From contig JBGTNL010000038.1 of assembly GCA_041743085.1 (NCBI GenBank), positions 1 to 64,000 of the forward strand: a DNA stretch of 64,000 nucleotides, read 5' to 3'. The notes under the pieces were generated by a model. The model searched no databases. It was given only the letters and a program-made list of their open reading frames with translations, and was not told where the DNA came from. Shown piece after piece: positions 44,625-53,090 of this stretch (positions within the stretch are counted from its first letter, which is position 1; each line of letters opens with the position of its first letter). The translations under genes and the position numbers were made by a program. This DNA is from JAFMPW01 sp041743085 (GTDB taxonomy: Bacteria > Bacteroidota > Bacteroidia > Flavobacteriales > Flavobacteriaceae).

Positions 44625-44696
44625 TAGCCCGTAGGGGAATCGAACCCCTGTTACCAGGATGAAAACCTGGCGTCCTAACCCCTAGACGAACGGGCC
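44625..44696 (-). tRNA. tRNA-Glu (anticodon TTC), copy 1
   Basis: On the minus strand: acceptor GGCCCGT/ACGGGCT, D arm with TCTAGGGGTTAGGA, anticodon arm CCAGG-TTTTCAT-CCTGG (anticodon TTC), T arm AGGGGTTCGATTCCCCT, discriminator A. No CCA is encoded. Identical over 72 bases to the gene at 44741-44812. Confidence 0.95.
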
Positions 44697-44700
44697 TCTT

Positions 44701-44722
44701 TTAATTCTGAATTCAGAATTAA
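44701..44722. repeat. 22-bp perfect palindrome between the tRNA-Glu genes
   Basis: The spacer holds a perfect palindrome centred on CTGAATTCAG. It could mark a processing hairpin of the tRNA precursor. Confidence 0.6.
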
Positions 44723-44740
44723 GAATTTTGAATTATTTTG

Positions 44741-44812
44741 TAGCCCGTAGGGGAATCGAACCCCTGTTACCAGGATGAAAACCTGGCGTCCTAACCCCTA
44801 GACGAACGGGCC
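44741..44812 (-). tRNA. tRNA-Glu (anticodon TTC), copy 2
   Basis: Same sequence and fold as the copy at 44625-44696; the first gene of the tandem in transcription order. Confidence 0.95.
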
Positions 44813-44965
44813 GTTTTTGAAGTCAGAGGTCAGAAATTGGAAGGACGAACTAATAACTTCGTATTTTATACCTCTGCCCTTGTGCTTTCAATAAATGCGG
44901 TTGCAAAAATACAATTATTTTTAACTACCGCAACCCCTGATAATTATTTTTTAGGGTACCTCATT

Positions 44966-45003
44966 GCTTCATCCAGCTTGGGGCTGGACCCGCAATGACG
45001 CCG
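44966..45003 (+). repeat. Short inverted repeat G, related unit
   Basis: CATTGCTTCATCCAGC paired with GCTGGACCCGCAATG, an inverted repeat with ends like repeat G. It lies in a gene-free interval between the tRNAs and proS. Confidence 0.55.
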
Positions 45004-45090
45004 GACCACACTTTTAAGAAACCCCTTCGCGGTTCGCCTGGCGAGGATCCGGGAGAAATCCATACGCCAGAGGTGTGTTCATTCCATGGG

Positions 45091-45172
45091 ACCCCTCCTG
45101 TTGTCGGGGTTAGTTCAACTACATATTTTGTCTTCACCGCGGAGCGGTTCGACAAAATATAGTTTCACTAAT
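45091..45172 (+). repeat. Structured repeat A, copy 5 (right half, divergent stems)
   Basis: Keeps the repeat A borders GGGGTTAGTTCAAC and AGTTTCACTAAT, but the arm between them is ATATTTTGTC/GACAAAATAT (ten perfect pairs) with an inner ACCGC/GCGGT hairpin, in place of CCATTTTAAC/GTTAAAATGG and CCCGC/GCGGG. The preceding hairpin is ACCCC/GGGGT. Its end overlaps the proS stop codon. Confidence 0.7.
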
Positions 45173-46643
45173 ACGCTTTGGCAAAAAGTACGCGTTGAAG
45201 GGACGGTTTTCCGGTAACCATGCAACGGCCGGGCTCCTTCTCACCAGCTAACGGTATACACCGTATTGTGGCTTTGGTTTCGTCCTTAATTTTGTCCTCA
45301 GTTTCTGCGGTACCGTCCCAATGCGCGGCAATAAAACCACCTTTATCTTCCAGTATACTCTTAAATTCTTCATAGGAATCGGCGGCAGTAATATGCTTTT
45401 CCCTGTACTTGAGGGCTTTTTGATAGATGTTCTCCTGTATGCCAAGCAATAGTTCCTCAATCCTGCCAACCACATCGGCGGCCTTGACCGTTTCTTTCTC
45501 CAAAGTGTCCCTACGGGCCAGTTCATAGGTGTCATTTTCCAGGTCGCGTTGACCAATAGCGATTCGTATTGGAACCCCTTTTAATTCATATTCATTGAAT
45601 TTAAACCCGGGTTTATGTGTATCGCGTTTGTCGAACTTTACGGAAATCCCTTTTGCACGTAGCTCTTTTACCAAAGGTTCTATTTTTTCAGAAATAGCAT
45701 CCAGTTGTTCCAGGCCCTTATAAATGGGCACAATGACTACCTGAATGGGAGCGAGTTTAGGGGGTAATACAAGCCCGTTATCATCGCTATGGGTCATCAC
45801 CAGCGCTCCCATAAGTCGGGTAGAGACGCCCCAAGAGGTGGCCCATACCCATTCTTGCTGTCCTTCTTTATTGGCAAATTTGACCTCAAACGCTTTGGCA
45901 AAATTCTGTCCCAAAAAATGTGAAGTCCCTGTCTGCAATGATCTCCCGTCCTGCATCAGTGCTTCAATACAGTAGGTTTCCACAGCCCCCGCAAATCGTT
46001 CACTTTCGGTTTTGGTTCCCTGAATCACCGGCACAGCCATATGATTTTCGGCAAAATCCACATAAATTTTCAGTATCAATTCGGCCTCATCTATAGCTTC
46101 CTGCTCCGTGGCATGGGCGGTGTGTCCTTCCTGCCATAGAAATTCCGTTGTTCGTAAAAATAGGCGCGTGCGCATTTCCCAGCGCACCACATTAGCCCAT
46201 TGGTTGATCAACAGTGGCAGATCGCGATAGGATTGTATCCATCTTTTATACGTATCCCAAATGATAGTCTCCGAAGTGGGCCTTACGATAAGCTCCTCTT
46301 CAAGCTTCGCCTCCTCGTCTACCACAATTCCGCTTCCATCGTCGGCGTTTTTTAGCCTGTAATGCGTCACCACCGCACATTCCTTTGCGAATCCCTCAAC
46401 ATGGCTGGCTTCTTTACTCAAAAAGGATTTCGGAATAAATATTGGAAAATAGGCATTTTCATGTCCTGTTTCTTTAAACATCCCATCCAGGGCGGCCTGC
46501 ATTTTCTCCCAGATGGCATAGCCATATGGTTTTATCACCATACACCCCCTAACAGCCGAATTTTCAGCCAGATCGGCTTTTATCACCAGCTCATTATACC
46601 ACTTGGAATAGTCTTCGCTGCGTTTCGTCAGATTTTTACCCAT
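45168..46643 (-). CDS. proS: Proline-tRNA ligase (short, archaeal/eukaryote-type ProS)
   Basis: 491 residues, the length of ProS without the editing INS domain. Class II motifs: MVIKPYGYAIWEKMQ, IVRPTSETIIWDTYKRWIQS with VVRWEMRTRLFLRTTEFLWQ, and the C-terminal anticodon-binding domain from about 285 (QVVIVPIYKG, KFDKRDTHKPGFKFNEYELK). The C-terminus ends FAKAY, as in this ProS type where the last Tyr is buried. The stop codon lies in repeat A copy 5. Confidence 0.95.
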   Translation of the reverse strand: MGKNLTKRSEDYSKWYNELVIKADLAENSAVRGCMVIKPYGYAIWEKMQAALDGMFKETGHENAYFPIFIPKSFLSKEASHVEGFAKECAVVTHYRLKNADDGSGIVVDEEAKLEEELIVRPTSETIIWDTYKRWIQSYRDLPLLINQWANVVRWEMRTRLFLRTTEFLWQEGHTAHATEQEAIDEAELILKIYVDFAENHMAVPVIQGTKTESERFAGAVETYCIEALMQDGRSLQTGTSHFLGQNFAKAFEVKFANKEGQQEWVWATSWGVSTRLMGALVMTHSDDNGLVLPPKLAPIQVVIVPIYKGLEQLDAISEKIEPLVKELRAKGISVKFDKRDTHKPGFKFNEYELKGVPIRIAIGQRDLENDTYELARRDTLEKETVKAADVVGRIEELLLGIQENIYQKALKYREKHITAADSYEEFKSILEDKGGFIAAHWDGTAETEDKIKDETKATIRCIPLAGEKEPGRCMVTGKPSLQRVLFAKAY

Positions 46644-46739
46644 GGAAAGTACTTTGGCACAAAACTTGTGTCTTTATTAACACAATAGTTGGGCAAAACT
46701 AACTATTTTTAGTATGTTCAACAATATAAATTTACAACG

Positions 46740-48101
46740 ATGAGACATTCTCTACCCCTAACAAAAATAGCTGCGATGACGGCACTCCTCTTTTTAGGCA
46801 TATTGTTGGTCTCCTGTGGTTCTTACCAGCAGGCTTCCTATTATGACAATGATGGTATCTATACCGACGGGACTGAAAGAGTAACTGTTATAAACAGAAA
46901 TCCTCAAACCAGACCACAGCCAAAGGTTGAAGAAAAGGACGGTGTCTATCAGGATTATTTTGGCAATAAGGCAGAGCAGATAGATGAGATCATGGAAGAT
47001 GAGATCTTTACGGATGTTGACGAATATTACAGCGGGGTAGCAGGGGACAGCCTGGTATATGACGAACAGGACAATTATTTTGATAACAACAACAATGACT
47101 ATGACGGTTACGCAGGATGGGGAGACAACGCAACCAGCGTAAACATAAATATTTATGAAGGCATGGGATATGGTTTCTATGGCTTTGGCAGTCCCTGGGG
47201 TTGGAATTATTGGGGCTATGGCGGATATTACAACCCATGGCGTTACAGATGGTATAACCCCTGGTGGGGATATGGTGGTTATTATGGCTATGGATACGCA
47301 GGATACTATGGCTACGGATGGGGCGGTTTTTACAACTCCTACTACTGCCCGCCCTATTATTATAACAACCGTATTTACGGCAATAATAACTATGCGTATA
47401 ACAGAAGCAGACGTGGTTACTACAACGGGAATTCCTTAGCATCCAATTCGTTAAGAGGCAGATCCAATCTTGGAACCAGGGCCTCCGGAAATGCGACTCG
47501 TTACAGAACCAACAGCGGCCGGTCTAACATAGACAGGAGTGCAACGGCGGCCAGAAGTTCCAACAACTACCGGGGAGGCACAACTGCCCGGCGAACCGTA
47601 AGCGCGGATGCCATTGCCAGGAACAGATCGTACCGTTCCAGCAGGAGTACCAGAGCAGTACCCAGATATAACAGTAGTTCCAGGACCAATCAATCCTATA
47701 TAAGTTCTACCCCAAGGAGCAGTACCTACAGAAGTTCTACTCCCAGAAGCGATACCTACAGAAGCTCTACTCCCGGAAGCAGTACCTACCGCAGTGGTTC
47801 CAGAGGGTCTAGTGTAAGCGGGGGTAGTTATAGGACTTCTTCTCCACGAAGTTCCGGATATTCCAGATCTTCGTCTTCATCCAGAAGCTCGGGATCTTAC
47901 CGGAGTTCCGGAAGCAGCAGTGCGCCGAGAAGTTCGGGTTACAGGAGTTCAGGCGGCACTTCCAGAAGTTCTGGAAGCATTAGAAGTTCAGGAGGCAGTT
48001 CCAGAAGTTCCGGTGGTGTACGCAGCAGTTCCGGAGGCGTTTCAAGGTCTTCAGGAGTGCGATCTTCAGGCAGTGGCAGGAGCAGCGGAAGAAGACAATA
48101 A
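46740..48101 (+). CDS. Gly/Tyr- and Ser/Arg-rich low-complexity lipoprotein
   Basis: 453 residues. The signal MTALLFLGILLVSCGSYQQA has lipobox LVSC. An acidic part (residues 25-130) is followed by a Gly/Tyr/Trp-rich stretch (130-205, with repeats such as YGGYYGYGYAGYYGYGWGGF). The C-terminal half (from about 215) is strongly basic, with RSS, SSR and RSSG repeats and three near-copies of YRSSTPxSxT. Such composition predicts disorder, and possibly phase-separating or adhesive behaviour; this is inference. It lies upstream of a FadL-like barrel gene (30 bases), so the two may be co-expressed. I do not recognise a named family. Confidence 0.8.
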   Translation: MRHSLPLTKIAAMTALLFLGILLVSCGSYQQASYYDNDGIYTDGTERVTVINRNPQTRPQPKVEEKDGVYQDYFGNKAEQIDEIMEDEIFTDVDEYYSGVAGDSLVYDEQDNYFDNNNNDYDGYAGWGDNATSVNINIYEGMGYGFYGFGSPWGWNYWGYGGYYNPWRYRWYNPWWGYGGYYGYGYAGYYGYGWGGFYNSYYCPPYYYNNRIYGNNNYAYNRSRRGYYNGNSLASNSLRGRSNLGTRASGNATRYRTNSGRSNIDRSATAARSSNNYRGGTTARRTVSADAIARNRSYRSSRSTRAVPRYNSSSRTNQSYISSTPRSSTYRSSTPRSDTYRSSTPGSSTYRSGSRGSSVSGGSYRTSSPRSSGYSRSSSSSRSSGSYRSSGSSSAPRSSGYRSSGGTSRSSGSIRSSGGSSRSSGGVRSSSGGVSRSSGVRSSGSGRSSGRRQ

Positions 48102-48131
48102 ATCCAAGAATCATTCGTAAAATTTCAGGCA

Positions 48132-49640
48132 ATGAAAAGATATGTTATTTTCATAGTGGTATTGGCATGTTCGGCAGCAAGCGCACAGAACATCAATGAT
48201 ATAGTAAGATATGGTACGGAAAACCTGCAAGGTACAGCAAGATTTCAGGGACTTAGCGGTGCTTTTGGTGCCCTTGGTGGTGATCTTTCCGCGCTTAATG
48301 TGAATCCGGCAGGATCGGCAGTATTTAATAACAGCCTGTTTACCGTTTCCGGTTCCAATTACAATACCAACAATGACGCATCCTATTTTAACAGCCTCAA
48401 CAACCGGGAGTTCAATTCCCTTGAACTGAATCAGGTTGGGGGCGTTTTTGTGTTTAAAAGCACTAACCGGAATTCTGACTGGAAAAAGATGGCCCTGGCG
48501 ATTAACTACGATCTTGTTCAAAACTTTGACAACGAACTCTATGCGGCAGGCAATAGCACCCAAGGCATCGAAAATTATTTTCTGACTTTTGCCCAAGGGG
48601 TGCCTTTTGGGTCTATTCTACTGCAGGACGGCGAGTTTCTTGAAGAGGCTTATTTGGATATTGGCGCAAATCTGGGCTTCCAGGAACAGCAGGCTTTCCT
48701 GGGTTATTTTGGGGGGGTTATTGATCCGGTGGATGTGGCAGACGATAACAATACGGATTATATTCCCAACGCCCAATACAATTCGGTTAATCAGGAATTC
48801 TTTCAGAGCACCGCGGGTTACAACAGTAAATTTACCCTGAACCTTGCCTCTCAATATCAGGAGAATCTATATCTGGGGGCTTCATTGAATTTTCACACGG
48901 TACTATTCGATAAAATAACGCAGTTCAGTGAAAGCGGGTATGATACTGATTCTGAAATTCAATTCATCGACTTCGACAATTTTTTACACACGGAGGGTTC
49001 CGGGTTTTCGTTTAGTTTAGGCGCAATTGCCAAACTGAACAATAATATCAGGGTAGGCGGAAGTTATCAGTCGCCCACATGGTATCGGCTGACGGACGAT
49101 ACCGCTCAACGCATTAATTCCGACCTTGCGGATGAAGATATTAGTTTTATCGATTTTAATATTGTGAACCTGTTCGATGCCTACACCATAAAAACTCCTG
49201 GGAAACTCACAGGAAGTATAGCCGTAATTTTTGGCAAAGACGGTCTTTTGAGTTTTGATTACGGGTACCAGGATATGTCTCAGGCCGAGCTGCGGCCCTC
49301 AACCGATCCCAGCTTTAGTTCTGTTAACCAGGCAGTGGCCAGCCAGCTTGGTACTATTTCCACCTTCAGGTTGGGCGGGGAATACCGGATTGATGAGGTA
49401 AGCCTGAGGGCCGGCTATCGCTACGAGCAAAGCCCGTATGCAAATGGTGCCACTATTGGCGATCTGAACGGTTTTTCAGGAGGTATCGGGTATAATTTTG
49501 GCGGAAGCCGACTCGATCTTGCCTACAGCAGATCCGAACAGGACGTGAATGAACAATTGTTTGATGCGGGATTAACCACTCCCGCCATGGTGAACAGGGT
49601 TAACAGCAATATTACCTTGGGGTATACCTTGAATTTCTAG
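48132..49640 (+). CDS. FadL/OMPP1-like outer-membrane transport protein
   Basis: 502 residues. Signal YVIFIVVLACSAASAQ, then the N-terminal hatch region QGTARFQGLSGAFGALGGDL with SALNVNPAGSAVF, typical of the OMPP1/FadL/TodX family. The rest is beta-strand rich and ends SNITLGYTLNF, with a terminal Phe for barrel insertion. By family it should take hydrophobic compounds across the outer membrane; the ligand is unknown. The gene follows the low-complexity lipoprotein. Confidence 0.85.
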   Translation: MKRYVIFIVVLACSAASAQNINDIVRYGTENLQGTARFQGLSGAFGALGGDLSALNVNPAGSAVFNNSLFTVSGSNYNTNNDASYFNSLNNREFNSLELNQVGGVFVFKSTNRNSDWKKMALAINYDLVQNFDNELYAAGNSTQGIENYFLTFAQGVPFGSILLQDGEFLEEAYLDIGANLGFQEQQAFLGYFGGVIDPVDVADDNNTDYIPNAQYNSVNQEFFQSTAGYNSKFTLNLASQYQENLYLGASLNFHTVLFDKITQFSESGYDTDSEIQFIDFDNFLHTEGSGFSFSLGAIAKLNNNIRVGGSYQSPTWYRLTDDTAQRINSDLADEDISFIDFNIVNLFDAYTIKTPGKLTGSIAVIFGKDGLLSFDYGYQDMSQAELRPSTDPSFSSVNQAVASQLGTISTFRLGGEYRIDEVSLRAGYRYEQSPYANGATIGDLNGFSGGIGYNFGGSRLDLAYSRSEQDVNEQLFDAGLTTPAMVNRVNSNITLGYTLNF

Positions 49641-49725
49641 AACTAAAACTATTACCTGGCTAAAGACCGATAGCTTTGGTTTCGCCTATAGGCGACTAAG
49701 GAACCGCTCGCTACCGCTATTCGCT

Positions 49726-49848
49726 TTACGCCATCTGCAAGCACGCAATGTGTTCGGCGTATTGCGCAAAGCGATCCAAATTGAATTCAAAAGTTGTGTT
49801 CATATCGCGGTCCAACTTCCAATTTGCCGGCAGATTGTTATACACCAT
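49726..49848 (-). pseudogene. Small ORF or gene remnant beside repeat B copy 4
   Basis: A 40-codon frame reads MVYNNLPANWKLDRDMNTTF, then EFNLDRFAQYAEHIACLQMA, with good protein character; upstream it stays open into repeat B copy 4. It may be the 3' end of a gene cut by the repeat, or a genuine small protein. No family recognised. Confidence 0.3.
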
Positions 49849-49869
49849 ACTTAACTTATTGGCAGGGGA

Positions 49870-50027
49870 AATAAAAAATTTCTTGAAATTTTGTATTTTA
49901 CCCCGCCCGGAACTGCTTAAAAAGCAGTTCCGACCCTGTGCATTCCTCTCTCTTCGTTCGTCGGATGCAAGAGGAGAGGTAAATCGGAAACCCCTAGGGC
50001 AGAGCCATAGGGGAATTACTTAGATTA
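49870..50027 (+). repeat. Repeat B, copy 4 (different interior)
   Basis: The ends match the other B copies (AATAAAAAATTTCTTGAAA at left, GAGCCATAGGGGAATTACTT and AGATTA at right). The middle is replaced by other hairpins, such as CGGAACTGCTTAAAAAGCAG with GAACTGC/GCAGTTC arms and CCTCTCTC/GAGGAGAGG. The last three bases are the rnz stop codon read on the minus strand. Confidence 0.8.
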
Positions 50028-50930
50028 AATATCGAACATCTTCCCGTCCTCTGCCAATGCCACCTTTGGATAAATCCGTATCGCTTCTTTCTCAAAAGCT
50101 TCCATTGACTTGTAGCGAGTGGAAAAGTGACCAAGGATAAGAAGCCCCACCCCGGCGTCCCTGGCTATTGTGGCCGCTTCCCGGGCAGTGGAATGTTTGG
50201 TGGTAGCGGAGAGATGTGCTTCCGTTTCCAAAAAAGTGGCTTCGTGGTAAAGCACATCAACTTCTCTGATCAAAGGAATCATCGCAGGCTGGTATGCCGT
50301 ATCACTGCAGTAGGCATAGCTTTTTGGTTTGGGAGGGTCTAAGGTAAGCAGCCCATTGGGAATTACGTTTCCGTCATCCAAGGTCATATCCGCGCCATTT
50401 TTAATATTCTGGAACTGACTCTTGTCTATCCCGTACTTCCGGGCCGCTTTAATATTCAATTTTCGCTCGGTAAGTTTCTCCCGGAATAAAAACCCATTTG
50501 TATATACTCTATGATCCAGGGGGATCGTTGTAACCTCTACCCTGTCATCCTCATACAACAACTCGGGCGAGGTTGAACTAAGTTCATGAAATATCAGATT
50601 ATAATTGGTCCAGGAGTTTCCGAGCTTAAGGAGTAAGGTAATTGCTTTCTTAATTCCTTTTGGGCCATAGATATGCATTTCCTTTTCCCTGCCCAGGAGG
50701 CGAAACGTGGAGATAAGACCGGGCAAACCAAAAAAATGATCCCCGTGCAGATGGGAGATAAAGATGTGATTGATCCTGGAGAATTTAATTTTGTTCCTTC
50801 GAAGCTGCACCTGTGTCCCTTCTCCGCAATCTATAAGAAAAAGATGGTTCCTTATTTCCAGGATCTGAGCAGTGGGGTTGGACATCGTTTTTGGTGTGGC
50901 GGCATGGCAACCGAGAATAATTAACTTCAT
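50025..50930 (-). CDS. rnz: Ribonuclease Z
   Basis: 301 residues, the short RNase Z form. The metallo-beta-lactamase motif is His60, His62, Asp64, His65 (FISHLHGDHFFGLPG), with EGTQVQLRR and later YCSDTAY, LYHEATF and LILGHFSTRY. It cuts the 3' trailer of tRNA precursors. The stop codon sits at the end of repeat B copy 4. It begins 2 bases after the DUF3291 gene stop. Confidence 0.95.
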   Translation of the reverse strand: MKLIILGCHAATPKTMSNPTAQILEIRNHLFLIDCGEGTQVQLRRNKIKFSRINHIFISHLHGDHFFGLPGLISTFRLLGREKEMHIYGPKGIKKAITLLLKLGNSWTNYNLIFHELSSTSPELLYEDDRVEVTTIPLDHRVYTNGFLFREKLTERKLNIKAARKYGIDKSQFQNIKNGADMTLDDGNVIPNGLLTLDPPKPKSYAYCSDTAYQPAMIPLIREVDVLYHEATFLETEAHLSATTKHSTAREAATIARDAGVGLLILGHFSTRYKSMEAFEKEAIRIYPKVALAEDGKMFDI

Positions 50931-50932
50931 AA

Positions 50933-51412
50933 TTACAACTCCCCGGTTTGTGGTCTGTGATTTAGCGCATCTTCCGCTGTGAATTTGCTTTTGAAGGTAA
51001 ACGCGTACGGCGTTTCACCATGTGCCTGTAAGTAGGCTAATCGCCTTTTTGCTTCATCAGTTGTGGGTGTTGTGCCCGCGACCACATACCAAAAGGCCAT
51101 GTGCATGTCTTTCATTTTAGAAAACCATTCATTTCTTCGCTTAAAAATATCGGTATGGGCAGATTGGTAGGTGAAGTTAAACAGGGCTTCCGGGGAGATC
51201 CAAACCGACATGTTGACAATGAAAAGGTGATCCTCAAAAATTTTTAGGGAGGTGGCATTATTGGACTCATCGGTCAATCTCCAGACAAAACCGGCACTCC
51301 CTTCCGCCAATGTGTTGATCCGGTCCAGATTATTGACAAAGTCGGCCATGACCGGACTATCAATGGGCCCCAGCATACGGGCAATATTTACCTGGGCGAG
51401 GTGGTATTTCAA
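50933..51412 (-). CDS. DUF3291 family protein
   Basis: 159 residues, opening YHLAQVNIARMLGPIDSPVM as usual for the family, with SAGFVWRLTDESNNA, NMSVWISPEALFNFTY and MAFWYVVAGTTPTTDEAKRR. It is related to dimeric alpha/beta-barrel monooxygenase-like folds; function unknown. It is the first gene of a two-gene unit with rnz. Confidence 0.85.
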   Translation of the reverse strand: MKYHLAQVNIARMLGPIDSPVMADFVNNLDRINTLAEGSAGFVWRLTDESNNATSLKIFEDHLFIVNMSVWISPEALFNFTYQSAHTDIFKRRNEWFSKMKDMHMAFWYVVAGTTPTTDEAKRRLAYLQAHGETPYAFTFKSKFTAEDALNHRPQTGEL

Positions 51413-51585
51413 ATTTTCAGATTTTATGTATGGTACCGTTTAAAAAAGAATCGGGATATTAGAATCCAAAGCCAAGTCCGGCCCGTATTCCGAAAAATAT
51501 TGGGCCAACACCCCATCCTGAATCCAGAACTCATCATTCTGAACTTTGAACTTTAAATGTAAGCCGATCTATCTAAAAACACTAA

Positions 51586-51741
51586 TGTCCGGTTAAAGAC
51601 GTAAGACTTGATTGTGACCAACTGAAAATCATATACCAAAGGTACGTTCATACTTGTTGGCAATATACGAAAAGCAGGCCTTTGGATGACAAATATTAAT
51701 GGGAACGCCCAATATACTTGCAGTTTTGGGATTACCGGACA
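51586..51741. mobile_element. MITE-like element E, copy 2
   Basis: 156 bases bounded by TGTCCGGTTAAA and TTACCGGACA. Interior text agrees with copy 1 (GACGTAAGACTTGATTGTGA, GGTACGTTCATACTTGTTGG, GGGAACGCCCAATATACTTG). In both copies the flanks also agree (CACTAA at left, ACAATAATTT at right), so the element may be a little longer than the inverted repeats. Confidence 0.75.
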
Positions 51742-51756
51742 ACAATAATTTAAAAA

Positions 51757-52089
51757 TTAAAGATCCAGGTCGCGTTCTATTTCTTCCATTTCAATAATAT
51801 CCCTCGCCTCCCGGATGGTCGGCACTACGCAAATTTCTTCCGGCACCTCATCATAAGTTACCTTATCGGTAACGATTACAAAGGATTTCCCTGCCTTCCT
51901 GTGAGAATTGGATATTTCCAACAATTCCAGAACATCCCCCGCCGTAAGTCGGGAGAAGGAGAAGAGGTCTACAATAATATGGTCGTTCTTAATTTTGCCA
52001 TATGCCTCGTTTAAATTAATCAGGAATGTCTTTAGGGATGCGTTTTCCTGAAGTACAATAGTGGTGTTGTCTTCTTTATCAAAAATCAT
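51757..52089 (-). CDS. STAS-like small protein
   Basis: 110 residues. The alternation of strands and helices (TTIVLQENASLKTFLINLNE, DHIIVDLFSFSRLTAGDVLE, GKSFVIVTDKVTYDEVP) resembles a STAS/anti-anti-sigma fold, but the usual DxSG phosphorylation motif is replaced by LFSFSRL. It starts 6 bases after the pyrB stop, so it belongs to the pyr operon. Its role there is unknown. Confidence 0.7.
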   Translation of the reverse strand: MIFDKEDNTTIVLQENASLKTFLINLNEAYGKIKNDHIIVDLFSFSRLTAGDVLELLEISNSHRKAGKSFVIVTDKVTYDEVPEEICVVPTIREARDIIEMEEIERDLDL

Positions 52090-52095
52090 GGTGTG

Positions 52096-53022
52096 CTATT
52101 TTATTTTTGACGCTAATAAGTATATCACTGCCATACGTATGGCCACTCCGTTCTCTACCTGGTTAAGGATGATGGATTGTTTGGAGTCCGCCACATCGCT
52201 GGTTATTTCTACCCCGCGGTTGATAGGACCCGGGTGCATGATCACAATCTCTTTTTTCAGGCTGTCCAACAAGGCTTTGTTGACGCCAAATTGCTGAGCG
52301 TATTCCCTGGTGGTAGGAAAATAACTCATATCCATGCGTTCGTTCTGTATGCGAAGCATATTGGCCACATCGCACCAATTCAATGCTTTTTTAAGATCAC
52401 TCTCTACCTGTATCCCAAGGGATTCAATATGTTTGGGGAGTAAAGTCCTGGGGCCGCAAACCTTTACATTGGCTCCTTGCAATTTAAGTGCGAATATATT
52501 GGACAAGGCTACTCTTGAGTGGAGTATATCCCCTACAATAACCACATTTTTACCTGCAACGTCCCCCAGTTTTTCACGGATGGAATATGAGTCCAGAAGA
52601 GCCTGGGTAGGATGTTCATGGGCACCGTCTCCGGCGTTGATAATGGATGCCTTCACATGCTTTGACAAAAAAATTCCCGCACCGGGATTGGGATGCCGTA
52701 TCACCACCATATCTACTTTCATAGAGAGGATATTGTTAACGGTATCTATCAATGTCTCTCCTTTTTTGACGGAAGACTGGGCGGCTGAAAAATTTATGAC
52801 ATCGGCGGAAAGTCTTTTTTCGGCGAGTTCAAAAGAGAGTTTAGTACGAGTACTGTTCTCAAAAAAAATATTCGCAATTGTAATGTCCCTGAGTGAGGGT
52901 ACTTTTTTAATAGATCTGTTAATGACTTCCTTAAAATGGTCCGCAGTTTCAAAAATGAGCCGGATATCCCCTATATTCAGATATTTAATTCCCAGTAAGT
53001 GGTTTACACTCAGTTCACTCAT
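52096..53022 (-). CDS. pyrB: Aspartate carbamoyltransferase, catalytic subunit
   Basis: 308 residues. The carbamoyl-phosphate loop FENSTRTKLSFELAEKRL, the loop SSVKKGETLIDT, the substrate motif DGAHEHPTQALLD and HPGPINRGVEIT are all present. It makes carbamoyl aspartate in pyrimidine synthesis. No pyrI follows. The operon order is pyrR, unknown, pyrB, STAS-like. Confidence 0.96.
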   Translation of the reverse strand: MSELSVNHLLGIKYLNIGDIRLIFETADHFKEVINRSIKKVPSLRDITIANIFFENSTRTKLSFELAEKRLSADVINFSAAQSSVKKGETLIDTVNNILSMKVDMVVIRHPNPGAGIFLSKHVKASIINAGDGAHEHPTQALLDSYSIREKLGDVAGKNVVIVGDILHSRVALSNIFALKLQGANVKVCGPRTLLPKHIESLGIQVESDLKKALNWCDVANMLRIQNERMDMSYFPTTREYAQQFGVNKALLDSLKKEIVIMHPGPINRGVEITSDVADSKQSIILNQVENGVAIRMAVIYLLASKIK

Positions 53023-53090
53023 TTTGGATTATTGATTGATGTTTGCTACCAGTATTTACCGCTTCCCGTTGACTGCCCACTGCCCACTGC

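Noticed and set aside
47008..47693. ORFs in other frames of the Gly/Tyr/Ser/Arg-rich lipoprotein gene, and apparent tandem repeats
   Set aside because: Low-complexity codons produce both; I considered a CRISPR array here, but units are irregular, short and coding.
48111..48596. A 161-codon minus-strand ORF opposite the FadL-like gene
   Set aside because: The plus-strand gene has signal peptide, hatch motif and barrel end; the antisense frame is Cys/Lys/Ile-rich with no domain.
52334..53035. A 233-codon plus-strand ORF opposite pyrB
   Set aside because: pyrB is intact on the minus strand with all substrate motifs; the antisense frame shows no family.
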